Shown piece by piece: positions 34,915-47,220 of a stretch of DNA of 64,000 nt; position 1 is the stretch's first letter; every line of letters starts with the position of its first letter. The translations under genes were made by a program, and so were the position numbers. A model generated the notes under the pieces. It did no database searches and was not told where the DNA came from. It was given only the letters and a program-made list of their open reading frames with translations. Source of the DNA: Cricetomys ansorgei (taxonomy: Eukaryota; Chordata; Mammalia; Rodentia; Nesomyidae); NCBI GenBank assembly GCA_026225945.1, contig JAMJFZ010000770.1, positions 4,526,001-4,590,000 on the forward strand, given 5' to 3'.

Positions 34915-35122
34915 TGTTGTGGAAGTTTATTTTTAGTTGTGCTTAAAATAATTGTTTTGATGCACTATTGGAAAAAGGGGTGCACAGGCCTTGGCCTTTT
35001 GTATCGTTTGCAAGTTTTGGATTTCTGTGGGGGATGTTTGCTTATGACCTACACGTGGTCAGTAGAACACCTAAGGAATTCTGAATCAATAAGACACGTT
35101 AGCTCAGATGCTCAGGGTTCCA
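34915..35122 (+). mobile_element. LTR-like repeat, copy 1 of 3
   Basis: It starts TGTTGTGGAAGTTTATTTTT and contains TTTTGTATCGTTTGCAAG and TGGATTTCTGTGGGGGATG, with a weak poly(A)-signal-like AATCAATAAGA near the end. The same words occur in order at 39633 and, inverted, at 43316. The TG start, late AATAAA-like signal and about 200-bp length suggest a solo LTR. The family is not identified. Confidence 0.55.
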
Positions 35123-35234
35123 CTGTGGATTGAGTATGGCCCTTGCCATGATGGTGGCTCCCTCTGCTGAGGTCTGGCATGAAAAATGCCTCTGTGTCTT
35201 CCTTGCTGAGCTGCCACAGCAGTGCACTGCTACA

Positions 35235-35530
35235 CAGTACAAAATGCCTGCCGTGACCAATTCAAAACAAGGACGTGCTTATTTTGACTCACAGTTTCAG
35301 AGATTTCAGTTAATGGTCACTTGCGCAGTTATGCCAGAGTGTATAGTGGAAGAGTACTGATCATCTTGTAAGGAAGAGAAAGGTTGGGGATGCTAGTACC
35401 TCTTTAAGGACATGTCCCTCTTCCCCAAAGATCTAACTTCCTTCTTTTCACCACTCAATATCTCCATAGGCTGGAAACTGAGCCTTTAACACAAGGGCCT
35501 TCAGGGGAAACCAGGATCCAAACTGTAGCA
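35235..35530 (-). mobile_element. Possible MaLR-type LTR fragment (antisense)
   Basis: AAGGACGTGCTTATTTTGAC, TCACAGTTTCAGAGATTTCA, CATGTCCCTCTTCCCCAAAG and GGGAAACCAGGATCCAAACT resemble MaLR antisense text. It directly follows the LTR-like repeat at 34915. Low confidence on family. Confidence 0.35.
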
Positions 35531-35964
35531 CATTCCATTCTAATTAAGAATAAAACAGTGCCCAGTATCACCTCTCTTTCAACATTGAACTGTAGGTCTG
35601 AGCCAGTGCAGTAAGATAAGAGATGAGCAGAAGAGGTATACACATCAGAAAGGAAGAGATAAGGGTTTCTTCACTGGCTGCTGATCTGGTCATGTGGCCA
35701 GAGGAAAGCCTAAACTCCAAATCTATAAATTATGAGAAGCAAAGGAGTTCATCCAGGTGGCCAAAGGTCAAATGCCAAAATGCATAGCTTCCTAAGAGAT
35801 GAAGGCTTTGCGTAGGGTGGGGTCGGGGCGTTATCCAGTGGGGTGTCGTCCGGGCTGTGCTTCCTGACTTCTGTTGCTGCAGTGGGACAAAGTGCCGTCG
35901 CACGTGTATCCACCGGGCAAGACGGATTACGTATTATTCTTCCATCAGTGGCTTTCGACCTTAT

Positions 35965-36165
35965 TTTTGTGACAGGGTCTTTCAATAAAACTGGAGTTTT
36001 GGCTAGACCAGGTGGGCAGTAGGCCCCAGGACCTGCCATCCCCGCCGCAGCTGCTGGGGTTACAGATGTGCGCTAACGCATTTTGCTTTTTATGTGTTAC
36101 GGGACATCTGAGCTCAGGTCTTCATGCTGTACAGGCAAGCACTTTGCCCTCCATCTCCTCTGCTC
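35965..36165 (-). mobile_element. RSINE1-type SINE, diverged
   Basis: TTTTGTGACAGGGTCTTTCA, CAGCTGCTGGGGTTACAGAT, GTGTTACGGGACATCTGAGC and GCAAGCACTTTGCCCTCCAT give the reverse complement of an RSINE1-like element with gaps. Confidence 0.55.
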
Positions 36166-36194
36166 ATTTAATTAAATTAATTTTTTTTTTTAAG

Positions 36195-36345
36195 TTTTGT
36201 TTTTGAGATAGGGTCTCACTCTGTAACCTTGGCTGGCCTAGAACTCACTGCGTAGAACAAGCTAGCCTTGAACTTTTCGATTCCTTTGTCTCGGCCTCCC
36301 GAATACTGGAGTTAACAGGCTCTGACACAACACCCAGATGAGAGT
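36195..36345 (-). mobile_element. B1 SINE
   Basis: TTTTTGAGATAGGGTCTCAC, CTTGGCTGGCCTAGAACTCA, CAAGCTAGCCTTGAACTTTT and GTCTCGGCCTCCCGAATACT are the reverse complement of B1. It sits next to an RSINE1 fragment in the same orientation and could have inserted at its edge. Confidence 0.85.
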
Positions 36346-37140
36346 TTTATTGTTACTTTTACAGAGGAAGGGCCTGTGGTCAGAGCAGTCAGGGTGACCT
36401 TGCCCAGAGTCATTTGGTGAAGAGGTACGCTGTGACCCTTCCTTTAACTGCCTTTCCCAGCCCTTTGCAGATATGATGGGTCCACCAGCTCTTTGCGGTC
36501 CATTTCCAGTATCAGTCTGACGGTATCTCTCTTAGGACCGGCACATACTCTCTGATTTCTTTTGTGAACTTAGCAGCCAGACATTCTTCTTAAAGTGGGC
36601 TGCATTTGATGCTGGAAAGGTCTGGTTTCCTGGAAGATGCTGGACTGAGATGCTTGAGGGAAGAGAGGAGGGACCAGCAGTTAGACATGGTCTGGGTTTC
36701 CTTCTCTTCACCTGCCAGCCCTGTTTCTCCCCTGCCTCTCCTTAGCTCCATTTATACTCTGCTTTTTTAATGCCTCTCCTATAGCCAGGGAAATTGGTAA
36801 ACCATGATATTAAGAAATTGTAGTCTTATTTCTTCTTCAGCAGCTCCCAGCTGACACATACTCCTCTCCTAGTGGGACCCACTACTCAATCCTCCCACTC
36901 ATTTCTCCAGGCTCAACATATACCTGCAGGTTTTCCACTTAAACAGTGAGAGCTGTTGATGAATGTCATCTGCTCTGTACAAGGTACCGGGGATGCTGCA
37001 GGAAGTAAGATGGACAAAAGTCCTTTCCCTTACAGAGCCGACAGTCCAGAGGGTTGAAACAGCTCTCAGTCAAGCGTCGGAAATTGTAGTGAGAGCTTTA
37101 GAGAAAAATCAAGGAGGAAAAGAACCCTTCCTTTTTTGCA

Positions 37141-37163
37141 TTTAATTAATTAATTAATTAACC
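37141..37163. repeat. TTAA microsatellite
   Basis: Several TTAA units in a row at the left edge of a - strand B3 element, probably an expanded tail. Confidence 0.85.
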
Positions 37164-37164
37164 A

Positions 37165-37345
37165 ACTGTGCATGCATGCTTGTGTGTGTGTCCCCATGCG
37201 CTGGTGCACATGTAGGGGGAGTCACAGGAGTGTGTGTGGAGGTCAGAGGAAAACATGAGTTTCTTTCCTTCTATCATCCGGTTCAAGGCGCTTCCTCAGG
37301 CTTGAAGGCCATGTGCCTTTACCTGCTGAGCTATGTAGCTCCCTT
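37165..37345 (-). mobile_element. B3-type SINE
   Basis: GTGTGTGGAGGTCAGAGGAA, GGCCATGTGCCTTTACCTGC and TGAGCTATGTAGCTCCC follow the reverse complement of a B3/B3A element. Confidence 0.75.
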
Positions 37346-38379
37346 TTGTGATTTGAGTTAGGGGGTCAAGGGTGGGATTCACTGAGGTAATTTTTTATGG
37401 AGAATAAAGGACAGGCAGAGGGAAAGCCATACAGATCTCTGCGAATGAGACTGGAGGACAGTGCCAGGGTCCCGAGGCAAGATGCTATCTGGTCATGTTT
37501 CTTGTTCACTGGAACGTAGGACAGAAAACAGGGACAAAGAAGGATGAGAAAAATGGTAGGAATGAAGTCCCAGAGGGGGAGAAAGAGTTGGGGGAGGCTG
37601 GAGAGGAGAGGGAAAAAAGGGTCTGGCAAACTTCCTTTGGCAGCCTGTATTTCTTATTTACTCATTATGGGCTCTCCATTCCTTCCAACAACCACAGAAT
37701 CTTCTGGGCAGGTGCACCAGTGTGCCCTCAGTCCACTTTCAGTGGACTCTCGTGGTGTTTTTAGGGTGCCCTCTGTTCCCCGCTGAGACAGTGCTGTGAC
37801 CTGAACATCCTGCTGGTGCATGCTTATCCCCCTACCCCGCCCCCATTCAGTGCCCCCTTCTGTGAGAGGGGCTTCTAGGTTGAAAGGTGGGTGTTTCTAC
37901 TTGATTCTAACAGATGCTGCAGAATCCCTCTCCCGGAAGTGCGCTGCTGAGATGGGAATCCAATTCTGTTTTTGAGTTCAGCTGCCTGGTTTTGCCCCCC
38001 AGATTGCAAACCAGCCAATCTGCACTGAGGGGAAGGTGTGTGCGACTTTTTGAAGCATGCTTCTGGGGATGACATGGCTTGTTCATTTTTGGAGCTTGCG
38101 TTTACTGGCTGTGACGTCAGAACAGGGAGAAAGATGCAAACACAGCTGTTGCCATGTTGTCTGCATCATGGCCAATGTTCCATGTGCTTACAATAAGCAC
38201 CACACCGAGGAAGTGCATGAAAACAGATTCACACCTTGTCAGATACTGAATCATGTCCCTGGAGTGTCTTCGGGGTAAGGCTGCCTTGTGGCAGCCTGAC
38301 GTGGGGACCTGGGAATGCTGAGAGCCTGAAGATTCCTCCCCCACCCTTGAGTGTTGCAGAACCAGCTCTTGTTAAACTC

Positions 38380-38770
38380 TGAGGTAGGTTTTCATCTGTT
38401 TGATGTCCTCGTGTGGTTTGTACCAGCGGGCATCTAGGCTGTTTCCCATCTGTTGCAGTGCAAACAATGATTAATCTTGCACATGAGTCTTTTTGCACAT
38501 GTACCAGGATACATGTTGGGTCAGTTTCTGGGAGCTGGACAGACTGAGTTGAAAGCGATTGTTCTGGTTATACACTGACAGGCACTGCTAAGTTGACCTC
38601 CAAAGAGGTGGCCCCATTGGTGGTGGTACAAGTGAGCCTCGTCTTCCCATACCCCATGCGACTTGGGGACCTACACGTGTTTTAAAGTTTGTGAATCTGA
38701 CAAATGAGATGTTGTGTGTCGCTTCATTTTGCATTGGTTCTTTATGACCAAGGGCAATCACTTTTTACAA
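38380..38770 (+). mobile_element. Ancient L1 (L1M-type) 3' fragment
   Basis: GTTGCAGTGCAAACAATGAT, GCACATGAGTCTTTTTGCAC, TGCTAAGTTGACCTCCAAAG, AGGTGGCCCCATTGGTGGTG and CATTTTGCATTGGTTCTTTA follow, in order, the mammalian L1M 3' region I recall (TGCTGCAATAAAC... CCAAAGTGGTTGTACCA... TTTGCATT). It is diverged and non-coding. Confidence 0.55.
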
Positions 38771-38787
38771 TGTCCCAAGGCAATATT

Positions 38788-38868
38788 TGGGACTGAGGAT
38801 ATCACTCTTTGATTGCCTAGCCTGCGTGAAGTCTTGGGTTTCATCCTTGATACTCCCCAAATAACAAC
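38788..38868 (+). mobile_element. ID-type SINE fragment
   Basis: GGGACTGAGGATATCACTCT, TTGATTGCCTAGCCTGCGTG and GGGTTTCATCCTTGATACTC resemble the ID head (GGGGATGTAGCTCAGT...TTCGATCCCCAGCA). Confidence 0.55.
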
Positions 38869-39632
38869 CACAAAACATTCACACCTGTTTCTGTTTTCTA
38901 TCTGTGAGCTGCCAAGTCTTCGTGCCTTTTATTTTTCCCGATAGATTGATGTTTTCTTTCTGATACCTTGCAGAATGGCTTGCCTATGTTAGAGGAGTAT
39001 TTTATACTGTGATCAGAAGCAGTAGCCTGTCCGACAAGAGGTCAGGAGTAAAAGTCTGGGTATTTGCAAAAATGAGACCTGGTAAACTGTGGGTCTGTGC
39101 TGTGCTTGTACACACTGTAGATGGATCCTCCGCCAAAATGCAGACACAATAGAGAACTGTTGGCCCCTAAAGTCCATCTGCATGGGTTCATCTTTCATAG
39201 GGCTTCTTTTTTACTCCCTTTCTGGCTCGAGGAAGTATGAGGCAACTTGGCTGTTTTCTGCTAAAACCCTTTTCCTGTGTTTGGTTGAATTTGTCATCAC
39301 ACTATGTTTTCTAGCAACTACTCTGTTGGACTAATGTGCCAGGCTGGGTGACACAATGGCTATAGCGAATGACCTTCAAATTTAGGAACAAAGCGTGATA
39401 AGAGAGTGTATGCCACCTTTATGACACTAATTATTCGCACCAGTGTGGATGCTCCTGGTGGGGCATTCTCCATGCATCTGATGGAGGATGCAGGGTCCTG
39501 GGAATCTGGGCCCTGTGTAGGTCTCCAGCACACTCAAGGTCCTTGTCTGTAGAAGGGAAAAGGAAGAGGAGGAGTGTGTGGCCCTGTGGCTGGGGCTCAG
39601 CCTTATGATCTACTTGCCAGAGAAATGGAGAC

Positions 39633-39803
39633 CTGTTGGGGAAGTTTACTTTTAGTTATGTTTGAAATCGCTTTATGCACTGTTGGGTGAGGGACTATCT
39701 TAAGTCTAGGGCATTTTGTATTGTTTGCAGGTGTTGGATTTCTGTGGGGGTTGTTTAATTGCTAATGATCTGCACCCGAGGAGTTCTGAATGAATAAAAA
39801 CAC
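39633..39803 (+). mobile_element. LTR-like repeat, copy 2 of 3
   Basis: TGTTGGGGAAGTTTACTTTT, TTTATGCACTGTTGGGTGAG, GCATTTTGTATTGTTTGCAG, TGGATTTCTGTGGGGGTTG and GAATGAATAAAAACACC occur in the same order as in copy 1, with a clean AATAAA near the right end. Confidence 0.6.
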
Positions 39804-40614
39804 CTGTGTACAGACGCTGGCTGCTTAACCATCCACACCAGCTTAGCAGGCAAGTTCTCACATGTGCTGGCCTTTTCCGGCACGACAGTCAGTGGTCACC
39901 CACTTTGGGTCTGGCTGGCCAAGTAGGCTCTGTTGATGGTGAGTGGGGGAGAACTGGGCTGCACATGGATGCAGAGGCTGGTCTGGGGCACATTTTCTAT
40001 CTTTGTGGGAGTCAAGAGCGTGATTAGTCTCCTATCCTTTACAAAGAGCAGCCAAATGGCAGAGGGTGACAGAGTTACTACTGGCGGGAAGGCTTGGATA
40101 ATGTGTCCTATGGGGACAAGACAGCTAGGAGCGTGGCATCTCTAGGGGGAGCCGATGCCCTCACCTTGGCTTTAGTCCTCCTTTTCTAGTCATTTGTGTG
40201 GGGCACTAGTATTGAAATTGGGGCTTTTCCTTCACACTCCCATTTCCCTTTATTTTATTATTTTGAGCCGTCTGATGCTGCAGTGAGCTCAGCTGTGATG
40301 TCTCATCAGTTCTATTTTGAGCCACAGGGAGGAAAATGTAGGGTGTTTTCATCTCTTCTCTGAGGGGACTGTGCACCCAGGGGCCCGTTGGACAGACAGC
40401 GTGAGACAGCTTAGGCACCCGTTAGATACCTTCCTTTCTGGAGAGGGAGCATACTCCTGGGTTTCCCTGTATGAGCTAGCCTGACCAAGTCCTGTAGAGA
40501 CAGAGTGATGGGTGGAGACATGTGTGTCACAGGCTGCTGTGACAATGAGACAGCACCAGGCACTCCAGACCCGTGTTCTGGGCCCAGTACTGGTATTTAT
40601 AATCAAATATGTAA

Positions 40615-40770
40615 TCAACTTAGTTTTCTCTTCTGTACAAGAGAAATGACATATTTCCTGTTGCTCTCACTGGGTGCTTATGAGGGTCACGTGAGATAAT
40701 GCATATAAAAGTGCCAGGTAAATGAAAATGCAATTTGAAGTATTATTATATTAATAGTAATGACTGTCAT
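40615..40770 (+). mobile_element. MIR SINE fragment
   Basis: AGTTTTCTCTTCTGTACAAG, GCTTATGAGGGTCACGTGAG, ATAATGCATATAAAAGTGCC and TATTATTATATTAATAGTAA follow the right half of MIR in order. Confidence 0.6.
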
Positions 40771-40839
40771 TTGTGATCCTGATGACTCACTTGGGGTGGG
40801 GGACCTTGGAGCTGCTTGTCATGGTCACTGTCACAACCT

Positions 40840-40965
40840 CATGTTTTTTCCTTCAGCTGCAATTAAACGTGCACAATTTCATTCGATGTTCTCCTCATCA
40901 TATGGTGTGCGAATGGGGACAGATCTTGGAGTGAACTAATTGCAGCCTGTTGTTTTATAGATGGG
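40840..40965. other. Unique block with E-box and homeodomain-type words
   Basis: CAGCTGCAATTAAACG, CATCATATGGTG and ACTAATTGCAG lie within about 90 bases, with little sign of repeat ancestry. A regulatory role is an inference. Confidence 0.25.
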
Positions 40966-41689
40966 GTGCAGAGGGAGATTGGCCAAGGCCTCTAGGAGTC
41001 AGGGTGGAAGCTGTCAGGTCTCAGTAGTGGGCTGTCTTGCTTTTAGATTACATTGTCCTGTCTTTCCTGAAGGGCTGGAAATTGGAAGCTGTGGATGGAA
41101 CATTCATCCTTTGTCGTTTGATTGAGCTGAAGCCTGACTCATGAGCTTCTGGAGGAGTGTGTGGAGAGTGCTCCAAAGAGAAGCTCAGATGCTGAGACTA
41201 TTGGGCCATCAGATCTAAAAGAGACAGAAGAAGGAACTAAAGGGGTTATCTGGAAAGAGCAGTAGGCCTGGGTGGTTCCAGGCAGAGGAGGTAGACATGC
41301 CTTGCTCCTGACCTTGTTAGACTTCTGTCTTCTTTATGTACTGTCTCTGTCCTTTCTAGAGGCCCTATCCCTCTGGGGCATAGCTGTAACACTGTGAGGC
41401 TCCATCCAAAGAGAACACTGAGGGGAACCCAGCATTGTACTCTTCAGAATCCAGCAAAACTGACTTGGTCTTATTTGCTAAATGTTTAGTTGACACCTCT
41501 CCTGGCTCAGGGTCTTGCTAGATGAGGCATTCCTCTACTTAAAGACACCATTTGTAACAATCTCTTTTTCCCTGGATGGTGCTCTTGAATGGATTCATCA
41601 TCCAGAATATTACACCAAAACATTAACCAATTTTAGACACAGACATCTGGTATACCCTTTGGCCATCTTAAAGTTCATAAAGATCTTAA

Positions 41690-42233
<544 letters not shown>

Positions 42234-42459
42234 TCACATTGGTGTTAAGTTGCTTGCCATAGCCAGACCTTCTGTTGTGCAGGTTCTTCGTAAATGTCTC
42301 CCCTCAGGATCTGCTCCAGGATCCCATGTATCATCTACCTGCAGTGTCTGCCTGGTCTCTTCCCAACTGTCACTCATCTTTCCTTGTCTCATGACTTTGA
42401 CATTTGGCAAGATTATTGCTCAGCTCACTTCATAGAACGTCCATGGGTTTGTCTGTTAC

Positions 42460-42660
42460 CTTTGAAATTTTATTTATGTTTTAGTTAACATACAAAATAA
42501 TGGAATTTACCATCACATTTTCGTACATGCATGGCATTATGTTTTATCCAATTCCTTCTTATAGTTCTTGCTGTGGCTTATCAAGGGTGTTAGTTAATTT
42601 TTCTGATAGAATGTTCCTCATTTTGGGTTTGTCTTATATCTTTAAGTTTTTTAAACTAAT
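42460..42660. mobile_element. Possible L1-type fragment
   Basis: TGATAGAATGTTCCTCATTT and TGGGTTTGTCTTATATCT resemble a segment of ancient L1 3' ends that I recall. The surrounding AT-rich text gives no clear boundary. Confidence 0.3.
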
Positions 42661-42804
42661 GTATGAAAACTGAGTTTCATTATAACCTTTCTATACATGT
42701 CTGTTTGTGTTTTGCTCCTGTCTGCTATATTTTCATAGTTGATACGTATGGATTTTATCATGATTCTTGGGTCTTTCTGTTAATGGGAATGTCAACAGCT
42801 TCAG

Positions 42805-42898
42805 AGCAAGGATCTTGTCTTTCTGGTTTTCTCATATTTACAAACATCTGTGCACCTGGCACCGATTGTCAGCCAATATTTGCTGAGTGAATGAAAAG
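42805..42898 (+). mobile_element. L2/MIR-type 3' end fragment
   Basis: GAGCAAGGATCTTGTCTTTC, GTGCACCTGGCACCGATTG and CAATATTTGCTGAGTGAATG match the shared CORE/L2 3' end (CTGGCACATAGTAGG... AATATTTGTTGAATGAATGA). Confidence 0.55.
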
Positions 42899-43315
42899 AG
42901 TGAATCCCTGATGTCGCTGGACTCTCTGCCCCAAGGAAGGAGAAGCAAAGGCTTGTCACTGGCAAAGGCCAGAGGAACATGAGGCTTCCTGTGTGTTGGT
43001 AGACTGTGAGCTCACCCCAGGCAAGCTAGGGTATGGATATATCCCTGGAGCCAGGCTTTGCCATGAACTTACTCCCTGTGATTCAGGAACATAGAGATGT
43101 GCAGAGAAGCACCAGTGTCCAATGTATAATCTAGACCTAGAGCCTAGTCCAGCCTTCTCCCAAGCCCTAGCCTGCTTTTGAATACCGAGGGAATTTTTGT
43201 AGTAGTGCACTGCTGTGGTGGCTCGCCATGGACAACACGGGGGCATATTCATAAGAGCAAACTCCCAGACTCAACAGAGGGAACCACATTCTGGTCAGCG
43301 TTTTACTGGCTAGTG

Positions 43316-43525
43316 GGGGCCTGAGTGTCTCAGCTCAGGTGTTTTAATTGATACAGAACTCCTCAGGTGTTCTACTGATAACACATGCAGATCATGAGCA
43401 ATCGAACATCCCCCACATAAATCCAACACCTGCAGACAATGCAAAATGCTTACACAGCCCTTTTCCCAATGGTGCGCATATTTAATTATTTTATTCATAA
43501 CTAAAATAAACTTCCACAGCAAACT
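43316..43525 (-). mobile_element. LTR-like repeat, copy 3 of 3 (inverted)
   Basis: Read on the - strand it begins TGTGGAAGTTTATTTTAG, continues with GCATTTTGCATTGTCTGCAG and TGGATTTATGTGGGGGATG, and ends with an AATTAAAACACCTGAGCTGA terminus matching copy 1's right end. It includes a short internal duplication of the ACACCTGAG word. Confidence 0.6.
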
Positions 43526-44408
43526 CTGTTAGAACAAAGATTTCTTGGTCTCACTGTTACACTGTGCATTTTGTATGGACTGAGGCCTGAGAAATTATAT
43601 TTCCAGCGAGGCTAATGCTGTTGGTCCAGTGTACATTAGCCTATACGTTCTTAGTGTTCAGAGGAAAAGTAAGTTACCACCAATGAGCAAGATCTAAGCA
43701 GTCTTCCCTGAGGAAGAGGTTGGACTTGAGTGTGGTGGATGTGGACCTCAGATCTGTGTGCAGAGGCTTGCTGCTACCGTACGACCTCTGTGGTGCCTTT
43801 TGTCTTCCATTTCCCTGCTGGCATCTGCCCTCACTTGTGGCATTATCCAGCCCTCTTGTACCATGAGCCCTCTGAGCCAGGAGACTATGAGCCCCCAGAA
43901 AAGAAGGCTGACTAAGGCTCTGTTTGGAATTGACCTTGGCTGGGGTCAGTGACGTCACTCTGAGTCCTGGATGTGCCCTGCATTGCATGGCCTGCCTTAA
44001 TGCGTTTACTTGCTTCACGCCTGCTCACTGCCCGCTGGCTCTGCTGCTGTTGGGCTCTGTGACTCTATTTCTGTTTCTATGTCTGGCACTGGCACAGCGG
44101 GGCCGATGAGGTGTGTGGCCACCTTTGCTTTTCCATGTTCTTATTGAGGCCAACACTAGTGTCTTATGTGGAAGCAGGATGCAGAAGCTCCATGAAGGGT
44201 GAAGAAAACCCTTACATGGTTTTTTTTTTTTTTTTTAAATTAAATTCTATAAATTAAATCATTAAATTCTGTCTGGCTTAACAGACGGTAGTGATAGTGG
44301 TGGTATATGTGAGCGTTTAACTTCCATATCGGTCTGAGAGTCTTAATCCCTTTCAGAGATATTCACAAATTACTGCTTGAGGAGAAGGCAGCATCTGGAC
44401 GCTCTAGA

Positions 44409-44622
44409 GCAACCTTCCTAATGCTGTGCCCCTTTCATACAGCTCCTCATGCTATGGTGACCCTCAACCATGCAATTACTTTCACTGCTACTTCATAGCT
44501 GTACTTTTGCTACTGCTATGAATTGTAATGTGAATATCTGATATGCGGATGGTCTTAGACAACCCCTGTGACAGGGTTGTTACAACCTCGAAGGGGTTGC
44601 GACCCACAGGTTGAGAACTGGG
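44409..44622. mobile_element. URR1-type hAT DNA transposon, second copy
   Basis: CAACCTTCCTAATGCTGTGC at the left and GTTGCGACCCACAGGTTGAG at the right are the opposite orientation of the element at 2990. Identical 8-base GCTCTAGA repeats flank it (44401-44408 and 44623-44630). The left inverted repeat appears shortened. No coding capacity. Confidence 0.8.
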
Positions 44623-44630
44623 GCTCTAGA

Positions 44631-47084
44631 GCCATGTTGTGCAGTTAGAAGATTCTGGGCAGGAAGATGGTATATCATCCAGATCTCGGCCCCAGTCGAG
44701 CCCGTTTACGGTTGACCTTCACAGAGTCACTGTGAACGCCGGCCTTGCCACTCACTGTAGTGTTTTGTGTTTAATTTTAAATCCTTGTGGGCTGCTTGTA
44801 AAAAATACAGGGGCCCAGATTCCAGACCAATGGAATTAGAGTCTCCAAGGGTGGTGGTATTTCTCTTTATTTGTTTTTAACATGCTTCTAAAACGTATTT
44901 CTGACAAAAGTTTGATGAACATTAACTCAAGCGTGCTTACAGCATTATTTTTTCTTTCCAACTGGACTATTTCTTGTGTCTCCAGAGAGACCGTGAATCT
45001 TTTGCGCAGGTAGATCTTCCTTCTTTTTAGAGTAGCACATCCGTATGAATATGAGAGGGCTGGGATGATCAGTAGTAGCATTGTGCATGGTGGGGACCTA
45101 GACTGTTGGTGGGCACATGTTGTGAAGTCCTGGGAAGCCAGGTACACTTTGCAGAGCCAGGAGTTACTAGTGAGGGCTGGCCCAGTAGTGCCTTCCATTG
45201 ATTATACCGAAGAGGTCCTCATTGCTGGATGCCTGAGCGCCCACAGCCCAGGCATAGAGAGTCCGCTTGCTGAGACCCCCAAACTGGCAGACAGCGGCAT
45301 GCTGGCTCTGTTTGCGCGACTTATGTTCGCACTCACTCACTTAGTACTTACGACCACGTATGTTCTCACTGTAAGCTCATGAGACAAGGCTTTCTCTCCC
45401 TCGCCTCGCCCCGGCCCCAGCTGGCCCCAACCACGCAAAGCCATAGAAGTGCATGCTGCTGACACAGTGTGTTTGGACAGTTCAGAATGTAGAAGAGGGG
45501 TTAGCTCGTATAATGGGTTCTGTTTCCTCATTTAAAATTTTCGGAGATGAGTACAAATGTTTCATGTCTACCGCAAGAGTTCCACCTCCTGTTTATACAA
45601 GCCTGTTCTGGGAGGCCTCAGAGGAGGCTTCCTGCTTGCTGTAGGGTATTATGGCGCAATGCTGGCATTTAGTCTGTAAGCAAAGAGGTTGCTCCGTCCT
45701 CACGTGGCAGAGGGCAGCAATCCAGAAAACACAGGTTCAAATGGTGCTTTGTTTGGAAACATTTTGCAAGTGTTGTTAGAACGTGCCATGCTGTCATTTT
45801 ATTGAGCAGGGGAAAGACTGAATAAGGAAAACAGATGAAGTAAAAACAGACTTAGGAGTCAGTAGTGAAGGCTAATTTAAGGAGCCCTGTCTCCTTCCTT
45901 CCACAATCCATACCATCCAAGGTGAGGAGTGAACCTCTACTTCGGCCAGGTGCAATTTCCATGACAGGTACATTTAAGATTTTCGTCTGTTGTTTCACCA
46001 GCATGTTATACACAGGGAGAAAAATGTAGATTTCTCTCCTCCCTTATGAATCTACTCCATTAATCTTAGGATTAATTAATAAAATTTATTATATCGACTT
46101 TTTTTGCTTAATTTAAAAATGGAGTGGATTATTAGCTTTTTAATAAACAATAACACTTAGCAGCTACCAGTAAGGACTCAAAGCACTTAATTCATTATTA
46201 TATCTCTATTTTGTTCATAAGACAGGACAGAAATTATTACCTATCTGACGTTGGCACTTCTTGTCCTTTTTTTACTGTGAATGGGATTGTGGGGTGTAGC
46301 CCATGCAGAATTTGGGGTATATTTCATGTAGAGCATCAGAGAAGGCTGTCCAACATCCAGTGATAACCCACCCCGGGCCGTTTCTAGTCCATAAGCCCCA
46401 GATCCATGAATGTAGTGAGGCTAGCTCATCAAGGTGACCGTGTGACCCTGTGTCAGGAGTAAAAGCCATGGTCTCCCTGTGATGATTGTGAAGCTTAATG
46501 ATTTTCCCGTCAGACCCAGAAGTGGAGAGTCTTATGTGCTAACTTTAGCTGGGCAAACATCAGGGCTCCTGGTACAGAGAAAGGCTAGAAAGCTTGTGTA
46601 AGAAGCATACCACTGAGCTTTATTGTCCCGCTAAGTGTGCACCTTCAAACTGGCTTCTGGCTTTATAATCATGCGCTTCTTGAAGGCCATTCTGACATAG
46701 AGCTATGAGAAGGGGGTTTTAGGAGGGACTTTTGGAGAGTCTCCTCATATCACTGCCTGTTAATAATCATTCTCGCACCGGCACTGAAGCAAGCAAGCAA
46801 GCAAGCATGACCTGGCCATTGACTCAGTCTGATGGGGCTACACGGAAGGCTGTGGCTACAGGGCATGTGTTCCTGAATGCCAAACCAACCATCCAGTCCA
46901 CTCATCTTCAGACAGGACAGGAACGCAGCTCACCTGCTGAGTCAGGGAATCTTCTCCTTAGAGGACATGATGGGCGAGCTCAGCTTTGAGTTGGGCATGC
47001 ATGTAATTTTACAAGCAGTGATGGAAACAGAACAAGCTAGGTACAGTGTGGAGCATGGGGAAAGCAGGTGAATGAATATTTAAA
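44631..47084. other. About 2.5 kb of mostly unique intronic DNA
   Basis: No gene is recognised. A MIR-like remnant may lie near 46140-46255 and an AT-rich TTAATCTTAGGATTAATTAA block at 46055-46085. A GAAGCAAGC-type AAGC microrepeat sits near 46785-46807. Confidence 0.4.
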
Positions 47085-47220
47085 AATCTAAATGATGGTT
47101 TTATTAGATTCTTGAGAATTTTATCCAGTATATTTTGACCGTTTTCATGCACCCAATTCCTCCCAGATCCTCCTCTACCTCCCATCCAATTTTGTGTCCT
47201 CCCACATTTAACACAAAACA
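47085..47220 (-). mobile_element. Rodent L1-type 3' fragment
   Basis: TTCTTGAGAATTTTATCCAG, ATTTTGACCGTTTTCATGCA, TCCTCCCAGATCCTCCTCTA and AATTTTGTGTCCTCCCACAT resemble the antisense end of a dispersed rodent L1 family. The assignment is by recollection. Confidence 0.45.
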